Source: Bacillus zhangzhouensis (GTDB lineage: Bacteria; Bacillota; Bacilli; Bacillales; Bacillaceae). From it: 64,000 bases of DNA. Location of the stretch: assembly GCA_025809375.1 (NCBI GenBank), contig CP099514.1, positions 930,001 through 994,000 of the forward strand, read 5' to 3'. Both the position numbers and the translations under genes were made by a program. Position 1 is the first letter of the stretch. Every line of letters starts with the position of its first letter. The notes under the pieces are model-generated. The model saw only the letters and a list, made by a program, of their open reading frames with translations. It ran no database searches and was not told the DNA's origin. Below, in pieces: positions 36,155 to 45,598 of the stretch.

Positions 36155-37628
36155 AGCTTCTGTGGATTCATTATTTATCAATCAAAGCCAGCTTGGAAGA
36201 GAGTCCTTCCAAGCGGCTCTTCATACATCTATCGACAGCTTAATGGATCAATGGCAAAAAGACCAAGGACCTTGCAGCGGAATATTGCCTGGGAAATTAT
36301 CGGCTAGTGTCGAATCATTATTTCAGTTTCAACCTTCCGGCGAATCAATGGAATCTGTTTTTCAAGATATTAAGCAGCATCTGTTGCCGCATCTGGTTGA
36401 TGTATCGCACCCTAAATGCTTGGCACATTTGCATTGTCCGCCGCTTATCCCTGCGCTTGCCGCCGAGGTGATGGTGAGCTCCTTTAACCAATCAATGGAT
36501 TCCTTCGATCAAAGCGGTATTGCATCTTTGGTTGAAGAGGAAATGCTAAAGTGGCTATGTGCGAAATTTTCTTATGGACACCTGGCAGATGGGACTTTTA
36601 CGAGCGGCGGTACCCAATCTAACTACATGGGACTGCTTCTTGCCAGAGATGCCTTTTGTGAACACACATGGCAATGGAATGTTCAGCAGAAAGGCTTGCC
36701 AAGTGAGGCTTACCGCATGAGAATTCTTTGCTCTAAGAATGCTCACTTCACTGTAAAGAAATCTGCATCGCAGCTAGGCTTAGGGGAGCAGGCTGTTGTT
36801 CTGGTAGAGACAGATGAGTATCACCGTATGGATCTCAACGATTTGAAGAAAAAACTTGTTGAGTTAAAGGAACAAGATCTCCTGCCTTTTGCGGTAGTGG
36901 CGACTTGCGGGACAACTGATTTTGGCAGTATTGACCCAGTTCGAGATGTGTATGACATCGTCAAGCCATACGGTCTGTGGATTCACGCAGATGCTGCTTA
37001 CGGAGGTGCGCTTATATTAAGCGAAACCTACGGGCGTAAATTAGACGGTATTGAGCTTGCTGATTCCATCACGATTGACTTTCATAAACAATTTTATCAG
37101 CCGATCTCCTGCGGGGCATTTTTGCTGAAGGATAAAACACATTTTGGTTTGATTAATTATCATGCAGATTATCTCAATCCAAAGGAAGATGAATTGGATG
37201 GAATTCTACACCTCGTCCATAAATCTGTCCAAACGACACGCCGGTTTGACGCACTGAAATTACTTCTTTCTCTTCGTCTAATTGGAGAGGAAGGGTTTGG
37301 TGACATCATTGACCATACCATTGATTTTGCGAGAGATGTGGCTGCGCTTATTGAGAGTAAAGATCACCTTGAAGTGATCAATCCTGAGCCAGAAATCAAT
37401 GCAGTAGTGTTTCGATTTAAGGGTGGGGATGACATCAATAAAATCATCCATCGAACGCTGTTCAAATCAGGAACTGCTGTCATTGCGAAAACAGTGGTGG
37501 ATGGTCAAACATGCTTAAAATTCACTTTGTTAAATCCGAGAACGACAATCACACATATTGAGGAAATCCTTTCTGACATCGTTGATATCGGGATCGCTCA
37601 TATTCAATCCGGGAGGGTACTACGTTGA
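36141..37628 (+). CDS. ddc: L-2,4-diaminobutyrate decarboxylase
   Basis: The 495-residue group II PLP decarboxylase converts diaminobutyrate to 1,3-diaminopropane, the backbone of schizokinen-type siderophores. Motifs: FTSGGTQSNYMGLLLARD, VVATCGTTDFGSIDPV, IHADAAYGGAL and the PLP lysine (near 316) in TIDFHKQFYQP. The ATG at 36141 has AAAGAGG upstream and lies within the end of the aminotransferase gene, so the two are coupled. It corresponds to RhbB. Confidence 0.92.
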   Translation: MQSTKASVDSLFINQSQLGRESFQAALHTSIDSLMDQWQKDQGPCSGILPGKLSASVESLFQFQPSGESMESVFQDIKQHLLPHLVDVSHPKCLAHLHCPPLIPALAAEVMVSSFNQSMDSFDQSGIASLVEEEMLKWLCAKFSYGHLADGTFTSGGTQSNYMGLLLARDAFCEHTWQWNVQQKGLPSEAYRMRILCSKNAHFTVKKSASQLGLGEQAVVLVETDEYHRMDLNDLKKKLVELKEQDLLPFAVVATCGTTDFGSIDPVRDVYDIVKPYGLWIHADAAYGGALILSETYGRKLDGIELADSITIDFHKQFYQPISCGAFLLKDKTHFGLINYHADYLNPKEDELDGILHLVHKSVQTTRRFDALKLLLSLRLIGEEGFGDIIDHTIDFARDVAALIESKDHLEVINPEPEINAVVFRFKGGDDINKIIHRTLFKSGTAVIAKTVVDGQTCLKFTLLNPRTTITHIEEILSDIVDIGIAHIQSGRVLR

Positions 37629-39406
37629 GTCAATATAAACAAATGGCTGAAAATGCAACTATGCAAAGCTTTTTAAACTGTTTTTTACGTGAAACAGGAA
37701 TCGATCGAACTGCAAAAAAAGAGACGAAAGCAGATGGTTCACTTGTATTTGTGGCAAAACTAGCAAAGCAAGATCTTGAGCTTGTGATTCCGATCCGTTA
37801 TTTTTCATCTGTAGGCCGCCATCTCTTTGATTTTCCGATTCGCTTTCGTCCGCATGGCAGCGAGCAAGAGGGAACGATCGTCGATTACACGACACTTGTT
37901 GCTTTATGTTCAAAGGAGCTTCTCATTGAATATGGCCGCACAGATGCAGAGGATGAATTCATGCTTCGCATCATTTTAAGCTGCCGAAATATTGAACGAT
38001 TTTTAAGGGAGAGAGAAAGTGATCAAGCTGCTTTATCTCAAGCTGATTTTGAGTACATCGAGGCTGAGCAGTCACTTCTCCTTGGACATTTAACACATCC
38101 TACACCAAAAAGTAGACAAGGGATGACAGAAGAGGAGGAAACCGTCTATTCTCCTGAGCTGAAAGGAGCCTTCCAGCTTCATTACTTTAAAGCGCACCAT
38201 TCGATTGTGCTTCAGGATTCATCTATTTCACAACCTGCGGCAAGTCTCATGTTAGAAGAACTTTTGCGTCAGGTGCCAGAAGAAACAGAAAGACTGAATA
38301 GGTTAACAGAAAATGGAGAATATGTGCTCATTCCAATTCATCCGCTCCAAGTCAAAGTAGTCATGGAGAAGGCATTCGTGAAGCGTTATATGGAGGAGGG
38401 GAAACTGACTTATTTAGGTCCGCTGGGGGCTGAATATACAGCGACCTCATCCTTTAGAACGGTCTATCAAAAAGATTCTGCTTACATGCTCAAATTCTCT
38501 GTTCCTGTGAAAATTACGAACTCGTTACGCATCAATAAACAAAAGGAACTGGATCGAGGAGTAGAGATGTCCCGCATCTTACAAACAGAATTAGGCGTTT
38601 CTTTATATGAAAAATTTTCTGGATTCCGGGTCATTGAAGATCCTGCATATCTATCTATTCGAGGAGATGAAGCGGAATCTGGCTTTGAAGTGGTCATTCG
38701 TCAAAATCCATTTTTGCATCGTGAAAAAGGCGCAAGCTTAATTGCAGGGCTATGTCAGGATCATGCGTACGGAGGAAAATCAAGATTAGCAGGAATTATT
38801 CATAAACTTGCAAATGCAGAAGGCCGGTCAACAGAAGCGGTCAGCCAGGATTGGTTTAAACAATATTTAACCATTTCGTTAAAACCGATGCTCTGGCTGT
38901 TTGAAACGTATGGTCTTGCACTCGAGGCCCATCAGCAAAATGCTGTCGTGCAAATGAAGGGTGGTTATCCAGAGACTTTCTATTACCGTGACAACCAAGG
39001 CTACTATTATAGTGAATCAAAAAAAGATAAGCTCGCAAATCTAGTTCAAAACTTGAGCGTCAGAAGTGAAACTATTTGTGCGGATGATGTAGCCGTTGAG
39101 AGACTCCGTTATTATTTCTTTTTTAATCATTTATTTGGTCTCATTAATGGCTTTGGCACAGAAGGACTAGCAAAGGAAGAAAACTTGCTGGCACTCGTGA
39201 GAGATACATTGCTTGCTCATGAGGAGACGTACGGAGCATCTGATTTGACAAACAGCCTTCTCCGCTCAAAAGAACTTCCTTCAAAAGCGAATTTGCTGAC
39301 ACGATTTGAAGATATGGATGAGCTGACAGGGTCTCTGGAAACACAGTCTCGTTACACGGCTGTCTTGAATCCGCTCTTTTTACATAAGGAGGCGCTGATT
39401 GGATGA
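37625..39406 (+). CDS. IucA/IucC-family siderophore synthetase (RhbC-like)
   Basis: This 593-residue NRPS-independent siderophore synthetase has the family marks GHLTHPTPKSRQG, VLIPIHPLQ, TATSSFRTVY, KFSVPVKITNSLRINK and LEAHQQNAVVQ. It activates a citrate carboxylate as an adenylate and joins it to the hydroxamate amine. The TTG start overlaps the decarboxylase stop, with GGGAGGG upstream. It pairs with a second family member at 41295; one probably adds the first arm, the other the second. Confidence 0.92.
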   Translation: MSQYKQMAENATMQSFLNCFLRETGIDRTAKKETKADGSLVFVAKLAKQDLELVIPIRYFSSVGRHLFDFPIRFRPHGSEQEGTIVDYTTLVALCSKELLIEYGRTDAEDEFMLRIILSCRNIERFLRERESDQAALSQADFEYIEAEQSLLLGHLTHPTPKSRQGMTEEEETVYSPELKGAFQLHYFKAHHSIVLQDSSISQPAASLMLEELLRQVPEETERLNRLTENGEYVLIPIHPLQVKVVMEKAFVKRYMEEGKLTYLGPLGAEYTATSSFRTVYQKDSAYMLKFSVPVKITNSLRINKQKELDRGVEMSRILQTELGVSLYEKFSGFRVIEDPAYLSIRGDEAESGFEVVIRQNPFLHREKGASLIAGLCQDHAYGGKSRLAGIIHKLANAEGRSTEAVSQDWFKQYLTISLKPMLWLFETYGLALEAHQQNAVVQMKGGYPETFYYRDNQGYYYSESKKDKLANLVQNLSVRSETICADDVAVERLRYYFFFNHLFGLINGFGTEGLAKEENLLALVRDTLLAHEETYGASDLTNSLLRSKELPSKANLLTRFEDMDELTGSLETQSRYTAVLNPLFLHKEALIG

Positions 39407-39957
39407 AGCATCGTATTAGATTTATTCGTGCTGAATATGAAAGAGACGTCCAGCTTGTTCATAAGTGGATGCAAGAAGAGTACGTTCACCCTTTTTGGCA
39501 TTTGAATATTCCGTTTCCTGCTTTTGAAAAGCATTTTTATCAGGCGATTCATGATCCGCATCAAACCCTTTATTTAGGCACGATTGACGGGACGCCAATG
39601 AGTTATTTTGAGGCTTACAACGTCAAAGGGGATGTCATTGAATCCTACTATGAGCCTTCTCCGCATGATCAAGGCATCCACCTGTTAATAGGCGAGCCGG
39701 ATTATGTGGGAAAAGGGTTTGCTGCGCCGCTCCTTCAAGCAATGACAGCATTTCAATTTGAGCAGAACAAACGAACAGAAAAAATCGTCGCTGAGCCGGA
39801 TATTCGCAATGAAAAAATGATCCATGTATTTGAAAAATGCGGCTTCGAACGTGTAAAACCAGTCACTTTACCTGATAAAACAGGTCTTTTAATGTTTTGT
39901 AATCGAGAACGATTCGAAAGGAAGTATAACCATGACGCGGTTCAACAAGCAAAATAA
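39403..39957 (+). CDS. Siderophore hydroxylamine N-acetyltransferase (RhbD-like GNAT)
   Basis: The 184-residue GNAT of the IucB/RhbD type has HKWMQEEYVHPFWHLNIP at its N-terminus and the acetyl-CoA loop GEPDYVGKGFAAPLLQAM, then AEPDIRNEKMIHVFEKCGFE. It should acetylate N-hydroxy-1,3-diaminopropane to the hydroxamate arm. It overlaps the upstream synthetase by 4 bases (ATGA) and the downstream monooxygenase by 26 bases. Confidence 0.9.
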   Translation: MKHRIRFIRAEYERDVQLVHKWMQEEYVHPFWHLNIPFPAFEKHFYQAIHDPHQTLYLGTIDGTPMSYFEAYNVKGDVIESYYEPSPHDQGIHLLIGEPDYVGKGFAAPLLQAMTAFQFEQNKRTEKIVAEPDIRNEKMIHVFEKCGFERVKPVTLPDKTGLLMFCNRERFERKYNHDAVQQAK

Positions 39958-41281
39958 TGTAGTGGATGTAATTGGGATCGGTATTGGTCCGTTTAACCTC
40001 GGGCTTGCCGCATTATCTGAAGAAGTAAATGAAATCGACGCTTTGTTTTTTGAAAGAAGTGAAGCCTTTCACTGGCATCCAGGAATGCTCATTGAAGGGA
40101 CGACACTGCAAGTCCCATTTTTAGCGGACCTTGTCAGCATGGCAGATGTGAAAAGCAAATATAGCTTTCTCAACTATTTGCAGGAACAAAACCGTTTGTA
40201 TTCATTTTACTTTCTAGAGGACTTCCATATCCCGCGCAAGGAATACAGTCATTATTGCCGCTGGGTCGCTGAACAGTTAGACTCTTGCCGATTTGGCATG
40301 AATGTCGAATCTGTTTCACTGATCGAAAAGGAAGGGGAAAAGCGATATGAAGTGCATGTCCGTCATGTAAAGGACCAAACTGTAGAGGTGTTTGAAAGCA
40401 AGCATCTCGTCTTAGGAATTGGCACGCAGCCCGCAGTACCAGCATCGCTCCAGCCAGCTTTAGGAGAGAAGGTTTTTCACTCAGCTGACTATTTAAAGCG
40501 AAAGAAAGAAGGCTGTTTCAAAGGGAAATCTGTGACAGTGATCGGCTCTGGTCAAAGTGCGGCAGAAGTGTTTTATGACATTTTATCAGATGATGTGGCG
40601 AAGGATATTCACTGGTTCACACGGTCAAAGGGATTTTTCCCAATGGAATATTCAAACCTTGGACTTGAGTATTTCTCCCCTGACTATATTGATTTCTTTT
40701 ATGAGCTTCCGCAAACAAAAAAGGATGCGTTATTAAAACAGCAAGACTTGCTGTATAAAGGCATCAGTTCGGCGATGATTCGTGATATTTATCATTTGCT
40801 TTATGAACGTTCTGCCTGCGGAAAGCAGCTAAACACAGTGCTTCAAGCCATGACGGAGGTCAACTTGATTGAGGAAACAACAGGCGGATTATCACTTTCA
40901 TGCACGCAATGGGTCAAGGAAGAATCTTTTACACACAAGACGGATATTGTCGTATTGGCGACTGGCTATCAATCCGTTCTGCCGCCGTTTATCAACCCTA
41001 TTTCTCATCATATTCAATGGGATGATCAAGGACGATTCCAAGTTGAACGTGAATATCGTTTGAAAACAAATACGATGGGTGAAAATGATATTTTTGTACA
41101 AAATGCAGAACTTCATACACATGGGGTCGGCGCTCCAGATTTGGGGCTGGGGGCTTATCGAAACAGTGTAATCATCAATGAACTTGCTCGTCAAACTGTG
41201 TATCCACTTTATCAAAAGCACGTCTTCCAGACATTTGGTACACACAAGAACGCGCACACATTTGAAGCGATCAAAGGTTAA
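39932..41281 (+). CDS. Flavin N-monooxygenase for siderophore amine (RhbE-like)
   Basis: The 449-residue enzyme belongs to the lysine/ornithine N-monooxygenase family: FAD motif IGIGIGPFNLGLAAL, FHWHPGMLIEGTTLQVPFLADLV, NADPH motif VIGSGQSAAEVFYD and VLATGYQSVLP. In this setting the substrate should be 1,3-diaminopropane, giving the N-hydroxy amine that is then acetylated. It corresponds to RhbE. Confidence 0.93.
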   Translation: MTRFNKQNNVVDVIGIGIGPFNLGLAALSEEVNEIDALFFERSEAFHWHPGMLIEGTTLQVPFLADLVSMADVKSKYSFLNYLQEQNRLYSFYFLEDFHIPRKEYSHYCRWVAEQLDSCRFGMNVESVSLIEKEGEKRYEVHVRHVKDQTVEVFESKHLVLGIGTQPAVPASLQPALGEKVFHSADYLKRKKEGCFKGKSVTVIGSGQSAAEVFYDILSDDVAKDIHWFTRSKGFFPMEYSNLGLEYFSPDYIDFFYELPQTKKDALLKQQDLLYKGISSAMIRDIYHLLYERSACGKQLNTVLQAMTEVNLIEETTGGLSLSCTQWVKEESFTHKTDIVVLATGYQSVLPPFINPISHHIQWDDQGRFQVEREYRLKTNTMGENDIFVQNAELHTHGVGAPDLGLGAYRNSVIINELARQTVYPLYQKHVFQTFGTHKNAHTFEAIKG

Positions 41282-41294
41282 GGAGGATGAAGCG

Positions 41295-43109
41295 ATGAGT
41301 GTACAAGATGAATTGAAAAAAGCGGTGAATCCTGTTGCTTGGAAAAAGGCAAACCAGCGGATGGTGGCAAAAATGCTGTCTGAATACATGTATGAGGACA
41401 TGCTTCATCCTATAGAGCTGGATTGTAAGGATGGCATTGCCCAGTATGAATTAATCATTCACGAACATAAGAAATATCGTTATCTGGCAAAACCTCGGTT
41501 GTTTGATAGTTTTGATACAATCGCTGAATCAATTGAGTGCTGTCAAGATGGAAAATGGTCAAAGGATGTCAGTGCCATTGTGTTTTTACTAGACATTCAG
41601 CCGATCATTCCAATGTCTTCTGACACAACAGGCCATCTTATAAAAGAGCTTCACCATACTTTGTTAGCCGATGTCCATTTGCTGTCGAAAAAAGCACTTC
41701 GTGCCGATGAGCTGACAGATACTGATTATGCATGGATTGAAGGAGAAATGACAGGCCATCCTTGGATTGTGTATAACAAGGGGCGTATAGGGTTCAGTTA
41801 CGATGATTACTTAGCCTATGCACCTGAACGGCAAGAAAGTGTGCAACTGTCTTGGATTGCTGTTCACAGGGAGCTTGCCACATTCCATGCAGTCGATCAT
41901 GAAAACTATGAGCAAGTGATCGCCAAAGAATTAGATGAAGTCACGATTCGTCAATTTCACCGTGTGTTAAAAAATGAAGGACTGAATGCGGCTGACTATT
42001 ATATGATGCCTGTCCATCAGTGGCAGTGGACGCATATGATTATTCAGCATTTCCCTGAAGATTTGGCCTTGCGCCGGATTGTGTATTTGGGAGAGGGGCT
42101 GGATCAATATATCCCGCAGCAGTCGATCAGAACCTTTACAAATATCTCAAATAAAGGCAAGCATCATATTAAACTGCCAATGAGTATTTTAAACACACTC
42201 GTGTACCGTGGACTCCCATCAGAACGTACAGTCATTGCCCCGCGCATTACAGCGCATATTAAAGGGATTGCTGATCAAGACTCATTTTTATCTGATGTCT
42301 GCCGCGTCATTTTACCAGGTGAGAATGCGAGTATCAATGTCGATCATCCATATTACAGCAAACTGCCTGGTGCGCCGTATCAATATCTTGAGATGCTCGG
42401 TGTCATTTTTAGAGAAAGCATTTATACGTACTTAGATGAAGGAGAGAGCCCTGTTACACTTGCGGCACTCACTTATGAGGATCATGAAGGTGAGCCGTAT
42501 ATCAAGCAGCTGATTGAAAAATCAGGTCTCTCAGCAAAAGAATGGATGGCGAAGTTTTTCCATGTCGTGATGCCGCCGCTTTTGCACTTTATGTATCAGT
42601 ACGGCACAGTCTTTTCACCACATGGGCAAAATACGATTCTTGTGTTAAAAAATTATCAGCCGCATCGTTTGGCGATCAAAGATTTCGTTGATGATGTGAA
42701 TATAAGCGACCAGCCGCTGCCTGAATTAGCTTCGCTGGAAGAAGATTTAAAAGAAGTGCTGCGCAGTGAGCCGCCAGAAGGTCTAGTGCAATTTATCTTT
42801 ACAGGATTATTTATTTGCAACCTGCGCTACGTATCCAACGTGTTAGACAATCATCAGCTGTTAGATGAAACGACTCTTTGGCGTTTGCTTGCTGAAGAAA
42901 TTCAGCAGTATCAAAATCAATTTCCACAGTTAAAAGACCGTTTTGAATTATTTGATCTATTCCAGCCGAAGCTGACAAAACTTTGCTTAAATCGTAATCG
43001 AATGATTGATTATGGCTATGGAGATGGAGATGACCGCCCGCATGCATCAGAGCATGGGAAGGTCACAAATGCACTCGCTCATGTTCTTTCGGCAGTTGGA
43101 GAGAAGTAA
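41295..43109 (+). CDS. IucA/IucC-family siderophore synthetase (RhbF-like)
   Basis: The 604-residue synthetase begins MSVQDELKKAVNPVAWKKAN after AAGGAGGA. It has GHPWIVYNKGRIGFSYDDY, MPVHQWQWTHMI, SIRTFTNISNKGKHHIKLPMSILNT and FSPHGQNTILVLKN, all typical of the family. It probably adds the second hydroxamate arm to the citrate monoamide to complete the siderophore. It is the last gene of the operon and is followed by a strong terminator; no exporter or uptake gene is present in the cluster. Confidence 0.92.
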   Translation: MSVQDELKKAVNPVAWKKANQRMVAKMLSEYMYEDMLHPIELDCKDGIAQYELIIHEHKKYRYLAKPRLFDSFDTIAESIECCQDGKWSKDVSAIVFLLDIQPIIPMSSDTTGHLIKELHHTLLADVHLLSKKALRADELTDTDYAWIEGEMTGHPWIVYNKGRIGFSYDDYLAYAPERQESVQLSWIAVHRELATFHAVDHENYEQVIAKELDEVTIRQFHRVLKNEGLNAADYYMMPVHQWQWTHMIIQHFPEDLALRRIVYLGEGLDQYIPQQSIRTFTNISNKGKHHIKLPMSILNTLVYRGLPSERTVIAPRITAHIKGIADQDSFLSDVCRVILPGENASINVDHPYYSKLPGAPYQYLEMLGVIFRESIYTYLDEGESPVTLAALTYEDHEGEPYIKQLIEKSGLSAKEWMAKFFHVVMPPLLHFMYQYGTVFSPHGQNTILVLKNYQPHRLAIKDFVDDVNISDQPLPELASLEEDLKEVLRSEPPEGLVQFIFTGLFICNLRYVSNVLDNHQLLDETTLWRLLAEEIQQYQNQFPQLKDRFELFDLFQPKLTKLCLNRNRMIDYGYGDGDDRPHASEHGKVTNALAHVLSAVGEK

Positions 43110-43112
43110 TAT

Positions 43113-43149
43113 CAAAGCTGTAGACATTAAGTGTCTACAGCTTTTTTGT
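43113..43149 (+). terminator. Terminator of the siderophore operon
   Basis: AAAGCTGTAGACA pairs with TGTCTACAGCTTT around TTAAG and is followed by T residues. Confidence 0.92.
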
Positions 43150-43152
43150 TTT

Positions 43153-44010
43153 TTAAGAAAATGCTTGAGAGGCAAGGCAATAGAAAAGGGCGGGATCATT
43201 CTGTTTTTCTTTCCCGCGCATCATCATAAAATGGGCTGCGTTTGTTTTCGTAAATCCTGCTTCAACAAGTGTTTCATGCAGGCGCTCAGCAGTTTCTTCC
43301 TGCATATCTAAACGAATTGCCCCTGAGTAAGACGAGATGAGTGATTGGATGAGCGAGAGAGCGGTTTGTTCATCGTTTGCTGTAAGCGGTCCAATCATTA
43401 GATTAGCTGGGGTTTCGACGCCAAACGCAAAGCCGGTTGTTTCATGATGCTCATTCTGTGCAATCAGACGGAACGATGCTCGTTCCATTCGTTTTTTTAT
43501 AAAGCTTGACCGATTGGTGCCTGCACCTTTTTCATCAAGTGCTTCAATAGACGGAAGGTCCGCTTCGTCAGCAGGAGAAAGGTGAATCCCACCTGACACA
43601 CGAAAAGCCGATGGATTCGTTGTCTGTGCTTTGTATGTATGAATGTAGCCAGCCGTTTGAAATCCGATTTTTTCGTAAACGGGCTGTCCTTGTACAGTAG
43701 CGGTTAAAACGACAGGAACACTTTGATCGCTTCGACGAAGCAGGGTGTCAATCATTTTCCGTGCAAGGCCTAAGCCGCGATGCGTTTTAGATACAATGAC
43801 AGCACCAATTGATGCTGCTTTATCATATTGGAAAAGTCCCGCACATGAGATCACTTGTCCATCCGTTGTTGAAAAACCTGTAAAATATCCGTTTGTTAAA
43901 AGAGATGTAAGCTCTTCTGCATTGTAATCAGGCCAATCGACCTCTTTTGACAATGCGATAAGATCGGGTATGTCATCAAGTGTTAATGTTCGTTGTACAA
44001 CGTTTTCCAA
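43153..44010 (-). CDS. yitH: Tandem GNAT-domain protein, YitH-like
   Basis: The start is set at TTG (MENVVQRTLTLDDIPDLIAL) because AAGAAGGAG lies 9 bases upstream; an ATG 30 bases earlier has no ribosome site. The 285-residue product has an N-terminal GNAT domain with SIGAVIVSKTHRGLGLARKMID and QPVYEKIGFQTAGYIHTYK, and a second, degenerate GNAT-like half (TTGFAFGVETPANLMIGPLTAND). It is at the left edge of the yit-gene block, matching yitH. The substrate is unknown. Confidence 0.78.
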   Translation of the reverse strand: MENVVQRTLTLDDIPDLIALSKEVDWPDYNAEELTSLLTNGYFTGFSTTDGQVISCAGLFQYDKAASIGAVIVSKTHRGLGLARKMIDTLLRRSDQSVPVVLTATVQGQPVYEKIGFQTAGYIHTYKAQTTNPSAFRVSGGIHLSPADEADLPSIEALDEKGAGTNRSSFIKKRMERASFRLIAQNEHHETTGFAFGVETPANLMIGPLTANDEQTALSLIQSLISSYSGAIRLDMQEETAERLHETLVEAGFTKTNAAHFMMMRGKEKQNDPALFYCLASQAFS

Positions 44011-44075
44011 TACACGCAACTCCTTCTTAGCTGAATTCATCTATATATATCGTACCATAAGAAGGCATAAGAAAA

Positions 44076-44098
44076 AGGAAAAGGGAGATCCTTTTCCT
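44076..44098 (-). terminator. Terminator after the PPC-domain gene (minus strand)
   Basis: AGGAAAAGG and CCTTTTCCT pair around a short GAGAT loop; on the minus strand TTTTTC follows. Confidence 0.65.
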
Positions 44099-44158
44099 CT
44101 CATCGTGTAGACAAACCCTCGCATTTGGTGTCAGGTCTGCCCTTCGGTGCTTGCCTCC

Positions 44159-45094
44159 TTAATAATTCAGGTCCCGATTGTATTCATATTCAAAGGTGAG
44201 CTGTAAGTTTTTAATCGACACTACGCCTACTTTGATTAATCGTCCACCGATAAATCGAGGGGTCTCTATCGCGTTGAAAGAAACAAAAAAGCGGTCTTTT
44301 GCTGGAACCTGGCTTGTTTTATACGAAGAGATATCGACCTTTTGACCGTTCCAAGGTACATTCACTGCTCCGCCTTTTAGAGAAGAAACGGTGAAGACAT
44401 AATTGTGCGCATTTGTACTGCCTTTATCCGCCTCTAATGAAAGACCAGTTACGACAGCATCCTGCGGCAGGCTGGTTAAATCAAAATTAGAATTTGGAGA
44501 ACCGGATTCATTGAAGCTGTTGAGTGTGGCTGGCGAACCATATCGTTTGAGTGTTGCTTTTTCAATGCTTTGGTCAAAGACCATGCGATACATTTTATCT
44601 TCTTCATTTAATAATTGTTTAGGCTTAACCGCTAAGTAGTAATCCGTACTGGCGGCAATTTTCGGCATATGAATGATCTCATTTTGGTTGTAAGTCCGCA
44701 CTGAGGAAGACACAAGTGCGCCGTTCTTATTGTAAAGATAGAGATCGAAATCATTTCCTGACTTTACATTTACAAGTTTAATAGAAAAACGGCCATCCGC
44801 ACCATCAAATTTGGAGCTGGTGAAATGGTAAAAGTCGACATCATTTATAGAAGAAATACTTCCCTCATGATATAAATAAGATTTTTTCAAATAGAGGGAA
44901 GGCTGGAGCAACTTAGCTTTTTCCATCGTATCATTGTTGGCATAATCACTGTCTGGATACAGGTGCTCCAATTCTTCTGTATAACTTTTTGTTTGTTTCG
45001 TAGATGCTTCACTTGCTTGTGCAGGTGATTGGAAGAGACAGGCAGCGATGAAGAGGCCGGCAAGTAGTAAAATCCCCATTTTCTTTTTGAACAT
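44159..45094 (-). CDS. Secreted protein with a pre-peptidase C-terminal (PPC) domain
   Basis: The start MFKKKMGILLLAGLFIAACLF has AAAGGAG 8 bases upstream; two upstream ATGs in frame overlap or precede that site. The 311-residue product has a signal peptide ending near SPAQA, then an YHEGSISSINDVDFYHF..FDLYLYNKNGALV PPC-type beta-sandwich (about 60-160), and a C-terminal beta-rich domain (SLEADKGSTNAHNYVFTVSS, PRFIGGRLIKVGVVSIKNL). PPC domains occur on secreted proteases, but no protease domain is present. The role is unknown; it may bind the surface or a partner. Confidence 0.75.
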   Translation of the reverse strand: MFKKKMGILLLAGLFIAACLFQSPAQASEASTKQTKSYTEELEHLYPDSDYANNDTMEKAKLLQPSLYLKKSYLYHEGSISSINDVDFYHFTSSKFDGADGRFSIKLVNVKSGNDFDLYLYNKNGALVSSSVRTYNQNEIIHMPKIAASTDYYLAVKPKQLLNEEDKMYRMVFDQSIEKATLKRYGSPATLNSFNESGSPNSNFDLTSLPQDAVVTGLSLEADKGSTNAHNYVFTVSSLKGGAVNVPWNGQKVDISSYKTSQVPAKDRFFVSFNAIETPRFIGGRLIKVGVVSIKNLQLTFEYEYNRDLNY

Positions 45095-45184
45095 AACAAA
45101 CATCTCCTTTTCATTCATTTTCTTTCATTTATATTATCGGCGAATTATTGTAAAAATTGATATTTATCCCATTTTATATTAAAA

Positions 45185-45205
45185 AAGCCCCCAATTAAGG
45201 GGGTT
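45185..45205 (-). terminator. Terminator of the yitJ/metH-remnant transcript
   Basis: CCCCC and GGGGG pair around AATTAA with flanking A/T pairs; on the minus strand GGGGGCTTTTTTA follows. It ends the S-box transcript. Confidence 0.8.
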
Positions 45206-45236
45206 CTAGTCTTAATAAAACATTAAAAAATCGAGC

Positions 45237-45598
45237 TTAAAGGTGGGAAACGACGATCGATGAAACAGGTGCTTCCGGTTCCATCATGAATTCTTCTGTC
45301 AGATGGATGCCGATTTTTTCAGGCTGAAGTAGCTTGAACAGCATGCATTTTTAAATCATCTCCTTCCTGCTTAAATGGCTGCGCGTTTTTTAGTAAGAAC
45401 ATTTGTTTCAATAAGGTGGTCGGTACTTGCATGGATCGTAGAGATGATGTGAGGAGCTGTCACATTCAAATACTCGTTGCAGCTCTCATGCTCTTCTCCA
45501 CCAAAGTCTTCTAATGTCAGGTGGGCATTTTGAATCATTGTGCCCATTGCACCAGCAAGGACGAGGATGCGTGTCTTATGTTCAGTGATAGTTGACAT
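45237..45598 (-). pseudogene. metH: metH remnant: both ends kept, middle lost
   Basis: The 5' part starts ATG at 45598 (overlapping the yitJ stop by 17 bases) and reads TRILVLAGAMGTMIQNAHLT, PHIISTIHASTDHLIETN, the very start of cobalamin-dependent methionine synthase. It then ends at a stop (45371). Beyond it, in another frame, the DNA reads LFKLLQPEKIGIHLTEEF and MEPEAPVSSIVVSH, the last residues of the MetH activation domain. Full MetH has about 1,150 residues, so over 1,000 residues are missing. The motif LDGAMGT has become LAGAMGT. No functional product is expected. Confidence 0.82.

Noticed and set aside
45371-45598. 75-residue open frame resembling the start of methionine synthase as a functional small gene
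   Set aside because: It lacks the zinc site and all other domains, has LAGAMGT instead of LDGAMGT, and the C-terminal MetH scrap follows at once; a deletion remnant explains it better.
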